In this document: piece after piece, positions 6,562 through 10,767 of the stretch
How the letters are laid out: the number at the start of each line of letters is the position of its first letter
How positions within the stretch are numbered: the stretch's first letter is position 1
Assembly (NCBI GenBank): GCA_030619425.1
Contig: JAUXBJ010000022.1
Span: 1 to 10,767, forward strand
Source: a bacterium
Lineage (GTDB): Bacteria; Zixibacteria; MSB-5A5; GN15; FEB-12
DNA: 10,767 nucleotides
Direction: 5' to 3'
Notes under the pieces: model-generated
What the model saw: the letters and a program-made list of their open reading frames with translations, nothing else
The model's database searches: none
What the model was told of the DNA's origin: nothing
Program-made: the position numbers and the translations under genes

Positions 6562-8532
6562 TCAGTTCTCCGGTGTTGAGATAGGCGGCTCGACCGGTTC
6601 GGCATCCCCTTCGGACTCGCCGATGATGACGTCGACCTCGGAACCGTCGATGATCTCTCTTTCCAGCAGCGCCTGGGCCAGCTTGTGCAGTCTCTCGATA
6701 TTGGCCCGCAGAATATCTCTGGCCTTGTCCTCGGCGCTTTCGATAAAGGCGCGTACTTCCTGGTCGATCACTTCGGCCGACGACTCGGAATAATCCTTGG
6801 CCTGGGCCATCTCGCGACCGAGGAAAATATGCTCTTCGGTCCTGCCAAAGGTAACCGGTCCGACCTTGTCGGACATACCCCAGTTGCAGACCATCTTGCG
6901 GGCCAGTTTGGTGGAGCGTTCCAGATCGTTGGCGGCGCCGGTGGCTATCTGATTGAACACCAAGAGTTCGGCAACGCGACCACCCATCAAAACGGCCAGC
7001 GTAGTTTCAAGATAGTCTCGCGAATGAGTATGTCGTTCATCGACCGGCAACGACTGCGTCAACCCCAGCGCCAGGCCGCGCGGAATGATCGTAACCTTGT
7101 GAATCGGATCCGCACCGGGCAGAAGCTTGGCCACCAGGGTGTGCCCGGCTTCATGGTAGGCAATGATCTTTTTTTCCTCATCGGCAATAACCAGCGACCT
7201 GCGCGCCGAACCCATCATCACCTTGTCCTTGGCCTCCTCAAACTCGTCCATGGCCACCTCGTTCTTGTCGCGACGGGCAGCCAACAGAGCGGCCTCATTG
7301 ATCATATTGGCCAGGTCGGCGCCGGACATGCCGGGCGTGCCACGGGCCAGGACGCTCATATCCACGTCGTCGCCAAGCTTGACCTTGCGACAATGAACTT
7401 TGATAATACCCTCGCGTCCCTTGACGTCCGGGATGTGTACCACGATCTGTCGGTCGAAGCGTCCAGGGCGCAGCAGGGCCGGATCGAGTACGTCGGGGCG
7501 ATTAGTGGCGGCGACCAGAATGACGCCTTCGTTGGATTCGAAACCGTCCATCTCAACCAGTAACTGGTTAAGCGTTTGTTCACGTTCATCATGGCCGCCA
7601 CCCAGCCCGGCGCCGCGATGACGTCCGACGGCGTCGATTTCGTCGATGAAGATTATGCAGGGTGCGTTCTTTTTGCCCTGGTCGAACAGGTCACGCACGC
7701 GACTGGCGCCCACCCCGACAAACATCTCCACGAAATCCGAACCGGACATGGAGAAAAACGGTACGCCGGCTTCACCGGCCACAGCTCGGGCCAGCAGGGT
7801 CCTGCCGGTACCGGGCGGACCCAGCAGCAGAGCGCCTTTGGGAATCTTGCCGCCGAGCTTCTGGAACTTGCTGGGATCTTTGAGAAACTCGATGATTTCC
7901 TGCAGCTCCTCCTTAGCTTCGTCGGCCCCGGCGACATCGCTAAAGGTGACACGCGGGCGTTCATCGGTGAGCAGTTTGGCTTTGCTCTTACCGAAAGAGA
8001 AAAGACCCTTGGGTCCGCCGCCGCCCTGCATTTGGCGAATGAAGAACAACCAGATGAGAATCAGTATGATCCACGGCGCTCCCGCCAGGAGGTAGGAGAA
8101 GACATCAGGCCCTTTCGTCTTGGCCACGATCTTGACGCCGCCTTCTATGAGACGGTCGATCAGGTCACTTCTGCTGACGCCTACGCGTGGTATCCGGGAC
8201 CGAAACTTGGTGTAGGAGTTAGCCGTGGAAACCGAGGCGAACATCCTGGCTTCTTTCAGAACACCTTCGATTTCAAGCTCCGTAAACGACACCTCGCCGA
8301 CATTGCCGTTGTCAACTTCAGTGACAAACTCCGAGTACCATATCTCGGCGCTGTCCTGGCTGAGGCTTGAAAGATAGCTAAAGGCCGCCAGTGCGACCAG
8401 AATCAGAGCGAGCCAGAAAATCATAGGGCGTCCAGCGCCGCGCCAACCAGTCGCTGGGCTGTCCTTGTCGGACTTGTCTTTGCCTTTACCAGGCAGGCCA
8501 AAACGGCCTTTGGGAGGATTTTTGTCGGTCAC
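6562..8532 (-). CDS. ftsH: ATP-dependent zinc metalloprotease FtsH
   Basis: FtsH is a hexameric inner-membrane AAA+ protease that degrades damaged membrane proteins and some regulators. The 656-residue product has a charged N-terminal tail, TM1 (about 37-55), a periplasmic domain, TM2 (about 146-166), the AAA domain and the M41 protease domain. Seen motifs are pore loop FVGVG (271-275), Walker [10 protein letters not shown] (292-300, D297/E298), second region of homology with R355 and R358, zinc motif HEAGH (460-464) and third ligand D536. The Walker A motif reads GPPGTGRT (238-245), with Arg244 where Lys is nearly invariant (see findings). The normally conserved AEE after GGR is AEL. The start is GTG at 8532; no good ribosome binding site precedes it, so the start is less certain than the gene. 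A 91-base spacer separates it from hpt, and folE begins 3 bases after its stop. Confidence 0.96.
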   Translation of the reverse strand: MTDKNPPKGRFGLPGKGKDKSDKDSPATGWRGAGRPMIFWLALILVALAAFSYLSSLSQDSAEIWYSEFVTEVDNGNVGEVSFTELEIEGVLKEARMFASVSTANSYTKFRSRIPRVGVSRSDLIDRLIEGGVKIVAKTKGPDVFSYLLAGAPWIILILIWLFFIRQMQGGGGPKGLFSFGKSKAKLLTDERPRVTFSDVAGADEAKEELQEIIEFLKDPSKFQKLGGKIPKGALLLGPPGTGRTLLARAVAGEAGVPFFSMSGSDFVEMFVGVGASRVRDLFDQGKKNAPCIIFIDEIDAVGRHRGAGLGGGHDEREQTLNQLLVEMDGFESNEGVILVAATNRPDVLDPALLRPGRFDRQIVVHIPDVKGREGIIKVHCRKVKLGDDVDMSVLARGTPGMSGADLANMINEAALLAARRDKNEVAMDEFEEAKDKVMMGSARRSLVIADEEKKIIAYHEAGHTLVAKLLPGADPIHKVTIIPRGLALGLTQSLPVDERHTHSRDYLETTLAVLMGGRVAELLVFNQIATGAANDLERSTKLARKMVCNWGMSDKVGPVTFGRTEEHIFLGREMAQAKDYSESSAEVIDQEVRAFIESAEDKARDILRANIERLHKLAQALLEREIIDGSEVDVIIGESEGDAEPVEPPISTPEN

Positions 8533-8623
8533 TCAAGCACCGTCGTTTCATGTTTTTTCAACCATCCGTTATACTCTGGAGAGTCTTGTCTATTCTAATT
8601 TTATCGGCTGTGAATCGAAATAA

Positions 8624-9145
8624 TCAGCCGTCGATCATCTTTCCAATAAACGGCAGGTTCCGATATAGTTGCGTGTTGTCCAGTCCATAGCCGATAACGA
8701 ACTCATTACCGATAGTGAAACCCTTGTACTTTAGCTCCAGCCCCACCCGGTGACTGGCCGGCTTGTCCAAGAGAGTAACAATTTCAACCGAGGCCGGTTC
8801 CTGAGCAGCCAGTTGTTTGAGAATCATGGAAACGGTCCGACCGGTGTCGACGACACCCTCTATTATGAGGACATGGCGACCCTTGAGAGATATCGGCACG
8901 GCGCCGCCAAACAGTACGTCGTCGTCCTGGTCACGGCCGTTGCGGTAAGAAGCCGCCGAGACGAATTCAACCTCCACCGGCAGGGAGATATTCCGCATCA
9001 GATCGGCCAGAAACACGATACAACCCTTGAGCACGCCAAGGAGTACGGGCGTCTGTCCGGCGTAGTCGGTGGTGATCTGCTCGCCAAGCTCAGTGATGCG
9101 CCGGGCTAACTTCTGCTGATCCAACAGCAATTCAAAAGGCTGCAA
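8624..9145 (-). CDS. hpt: Hypoxanthine(-guanine) phosphoribosyltransferase
   Basis: Hpt salvages purines by joining hypoxanthine or guanine to PRPP in the cytoplasm, giving IMP or GMP. Family landmarks, numbered from the chosen start, are the pyrophosphate loop LLGVLKG, the flexible SAASYRNG loop, the PRPP-binding motif VLIIEGVVDTGRT (E96, G97, D100), the purine-contacting LLDKPASHR block and the C-terminal GYGLDNTQLYRNLPFIG. G97 replaces an aspartate expected in the family signature (see findings). I chose the TTG at 9145 (173 residues), which follows GGAGAGGA closely and gives the N-terminal length usual for bacterial Hpt. A TTG at 9175 with GAGGT 8 bases upstream would add ten residues. 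Either start overlaps the end of tilS, by 14 or 44 bases, implying coupled translation. Confidence 0.93.
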   Translation of the reverse strand: MQPFELLLDQQKLARRITELGEQITTDYAGQTPVLLGVLKGCIVFLADLMRNISLPVEVEFVSAASYRNGRDQDDDVLFGGAVPISLKGRHVLIIEGVVDTGRTVSMILKQLAAQEPASVEIVTLLDKPASHRVGLELKYKGFTIGNEFVIGYGLDNTQLYRNLPFIGKMIDG

Positions 9146-10529
9146 CTGCTTTTCCTCTCCTACGGACGACTTCAACTTTCAGTACCTCTTTCGTTGAACG
9201 GTCAACCTTTACCCGGTCGGCGATTTCGAAGCCGACCAGCCAGATAATACCTTTCTTGTCACAGACCAGCGGAATCTCGTCACGATAGACCCGACCGACC
9301 TTCCGATCGATAAGATAATCAGCGATCTTCCGGCTACCGCTCATACCCAGGGGGCGAAACCGATCGCCCGGGCGAATGTTGCGCACGACCAGCGGCGGCG
9401 ATAGTTTGGCCAGGTCCATCAGGACCGTTCGCGCTCGGCGCTCACGCGAGACCTTGACCTCACTCATAGGCCGCTGTCGGCAGCGCAGAGTCAATCGCGG
9501 CCGCTCAAGCCGACAGGGTTGGCCGGGGGCAAGTCTCTCACAGTAACTGACCGTCACCTTTCGGTAAACGACCAACTTGTCATCGACCAGTTCCGCCTGC
9601 ATGTGTCCCGGCAATGAGATCGCTTTGCCGCCGTCTATAGCCAGGCGATCCAGACGATCAATCACTTCTTTGCCGGGCATCGCGCCAAGGCGCAAACAGT
9701 CTGCAATACAATGCCTTAGCACGCGACGCCGTAACCATACATCATACATACGGAAAATCGTCAAATCAAGTTCATTTTTCCCGCCGACGGTTCTATTTAG
9801 CATCTTTTTGATTTTGACCGATACGTATTCGGCCAAAAAGGACTCCTCGGCAGCGAGGGTGTCCGCCAGATTCAACAAAGCTGAGTCGACCGCCGGGTTA
9901 AGGCGCTCGCGAATGTCAGGAAGGAGCCGGTTGCGGAGGTAGTTGCGCGAGTATTCGTCCGAGACATTGGATTCGTCGAGACAGAAGCGCAGTTTCTCTT
10001 TTTTCAGGTAGTCCAATATCTCCTTCTTGGCACTATGAAGCAGCGGACGGATGATGCGTCCGCGCCGGATGGGGATACCGAGCAGTCCGGTGCGACCGGT
10101 GCCGCGCAGGATGCGAAACAGGATAGTCTCGATGTTGTCATCGGCATGGTGACCCAGCGCGATCTTGTCGCAGCCCATGCTGTCGGCCAACTCATCGTAG
10201 ATGCAGTAGCGCACATCGCGGGCCGTTTCCTCGATACCTTTCTTGTGGCGTCGAGCAATGACCGGGACGTCCTCGCGAACGATTGTCAAATCCACCTTCA
10301 GCTTCTTGCAGAGACGACGGCAGAAGGTTTCTTCTTTGGCTGCGGCTTTCGGTCTAAGGCCATGGTTGATGTAGACCGCATGTACTTGAAGCTTCATCGA
10401 GCGTCGGAGCTTGCACAGCACGTGTAACAGCGCCACCGAATCCGGCCCGCCGGAGAGGCCAACGAGGATGGAATCGCCCTGCTTGATCAGGTCGTGTTCA
10501 GCGATTGTCTTTTTGACTTTGGTCAGCAT
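9132..10529 (-). CDS. tilS: tRNA(Ile)-lysidine synthase TilS
   Basis: TilS uses ATP and lysine to turn the wobble cytidine of the CAU-anticodon isoleucine tRNA into lysidine, so that it reads AUA and is charged with isoleucine. The 465-residue product begins with an N-type ATP pyrophosphatase domain whose SGGPDS PP-loop lies at 26-31. It continues with HGLRP, IEETARDVRY, GHHADDNIET (Asn where Gln is more usual), RGTGRTGLLGI, IRPLL and LDESN...RNYLRN. A middle tRNA-binding region follows, then the TilS C-terminal domain (VRNIRPGDRFRPLGMSGSRKIADYLI and onward). I chose the ATG at 10529, where the conserved protein begins. An in-frame ATG at 10691 would add 54 residues translated straight through dispersed palindromic repeats and is unlikely. 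No strong ribosome binding site is visible. It leads the tilS-hpt-ftsH-folE block, an order (first three genes) shared by many bacteria. Confidence 0.95.
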   Translation of the reverse strand: MLTKVKKTIAEHDLIKQGDSILVGLSGGPDSVALLHVLCKLRRSMKLQVHAVYINHGLRPKAAAKEETFCRRLCKKLKVDLTIVREDVPVIARRHKKGIEETARDVRYCIYDELADSMGCDKIALGHHADDNIETILFRILRGTGRTGLLGIPIRRGRIIRPLLHSAKKEILDYLKKEKLRFCLDESNVSDEYSRNYLRNRLLPDIRERLNPAVDSALLNLADTLAAEESFLAEYVSVKIKKMLNRTVGGKNELDLTIFRMYDVWLRRRVLRHCIADCLRLGAMPGKEVIDRLDRLAIDGGKAISLPGHMQAELVDDKLVVYRKVTVSYCERLAPGQPCRLERPRLTLRCRQRPMSEVKVSRERRARTVLMDLAKLSPPLVVRNIRPGDRFRPLGMSGSRKIADYLIDRKVGRVYRDEIPLVCDKKGIIWLVGFEIADRVKVDRSTKEVLKVEVVRRRGKAVAAF

Positions 10530-10598
10530 GGTACTTTGCGCAAGATAGCTGGTATGCGAAAAAGTGCGAGCAAAAACTGAATACGGGTTCGCGTCACG

Positions 10599-10665
10599 CT
10601 GAGCGCAGTCCGGTAGGTCGAAACCCCTGGTCCGAAGGACCGCCCTGAGCGCAGTCGAAGGGCGG
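10599..10665. repeat. Intergenic palindromic repeat with CTGAGCGCAGTC motif
   Basis: The 12-mer CTGAGCGCAGTC occurs twice, at 10599-10610 and 10645-10656. The second copy sits in a hairpin with perfect 7-base arms, CCGCCCT (10640-10646) and AGGGCGG (10659-10665). Just before it, GGTCC-GAA-GGACC (10629-10641) forms another. Sequences of the form CCCTGAGCG.AGTCGAAGGG are, from memory, a common class of intergenic repeat in environmental bacterial genomes. The repeat lies upstream of tilS, within the false N-terminal extension of its reading frame. Confidence 0.7.
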
Positions 10666-10681
10666 GTTGCGACGATATACC

Positions 10682-10767
10682 GGTACCCCACCCAGAGCGC
10701 CGGCGTCGGGTGGGATTATTTTTCGCACGGAAGAACCCACCTGTTGCTCCGCTTTAGGTGGGGTACC
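10682..10767. repeat. 86-base palindromic element with 11-base inverted ends
   Basis: GGTACCCCACC (10682-10692) is repeated perfectly inverted as GGTGGGGTACC (10757-10767). Inside are two more related blocks, GGGTGGG (10708-10714) and CCCACCT (10736-10742), so the four arms can pair in two exclusive ways: two side-by-side hairpins, or one long outer stem. The left hairpin (CCCACCC 10687-10693 with GGGTGGG) encloses the palindrome CGCCGGCG (10698-10705) and is followed by ATTATTTTT, so on the plus strand it also resembles an intrinsic terminator. No protein is encoded. The element ends exactly at the window edge and may continue. Confidence 0.75.

Noticed and set aside
6685..7563. 292-codon open frame on the plus strand opposite ftsH
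   Set aside because: It is antisense to a conserved AAA/protease region, has no ribosome binding site, and its composition (His/Gln/Gly/Val-rich) is what a mirrored GC-biased gene gives.
7576..8370. 264-codon open frame on the plus strand opposite the ftsH N-terminal half
   Set aside because: Same reasoning: complete antisense overlap with a clearly coding gene and no resemblance to a known protein.
10530..10691. 54-residue N-terminal extension of TilS
   Set aside because: It translates palindromic intergenic repeats and precedes the normal family N-terminus.
10682..10767. Insertion sequence end
   Set aside because: The inverted ends enclose only 64 bases and no transposase is present; a small palindromic repeat explains it better.

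Overview
The window reads as ordinary bacterial chromosome with a base composition in the low-to-mid 50s % GC by eye. It carries eight complete protein genes and one cut by the left edge. I see no tRNA, rRNA, CRISPR array, transposase or phage gene. Gene content and protein style (an MCE protein ending in an RKY-type tail, a GH57 glucanotransferase with its C-terminal domains, and a tilS-hpt-ftsH cluster followed by folE) would fit a candidate phylum of the FCB superphylum, such as Zixibacteria. That placement is an impression, not something the sequence proves.

Layout. From 3303 down to the left edge, on the minus strand, lie rsgA (ribosome-assembly GTPase), an MCE/MlaD-type lipid-transport protein, and a GH57 4-alpha-glucanotransferase cut at base 1. 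The last two are separated by only 3 bases. Divergent from rsgA, a strongly translated M32 carboxypeptidase gene (3496-5010) runs rightwards. It converges on a small minus-strand gene of unassigned function (5186-5620). Between them lie a cluster of palindromes and a hairpin that works as a terminator, most clearly for the minus strand. A gap of about 370 bases without a gene (5621-5988) follows, holding fragments of intergenic repeats. From 10529 down to 5989 runs the block tilS - hpt - ftsH - folE, all on the minus strand. Within it, tilS and hpt overlap and ftsH and folE are 3 bases apart. The first 238 bases upstream of tilS consist largely of dispersed palindromic repeats.

How the genes work together. 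tilS (tRNA-Ile lysidine synthesis), hpt (purine salvage), ftsH (membrane protease) and folE (first step from GTP towards folate or queuosine) form a housekeeping cluster whose first three members are neighbours in many bacteria. RsgA also serves translation. The GH57 enzyme, the M32 peptidase and the MCE protein are metabolic or envelope functions with no obvious shared pathway.

I found no convincing new biological system. The most notable signals are departures from near-invariant residues in three consecutive genes: Arg for Lys in the FtsH Walker A motif, Gly for Asp in the Hpt PRPP-binding motif, and Asn for Lys in the FolE substrate loop. The other notable signal is the set of palindromic repeats, above all an 86-base element with perfect 11-base inverted ends at the right edge.
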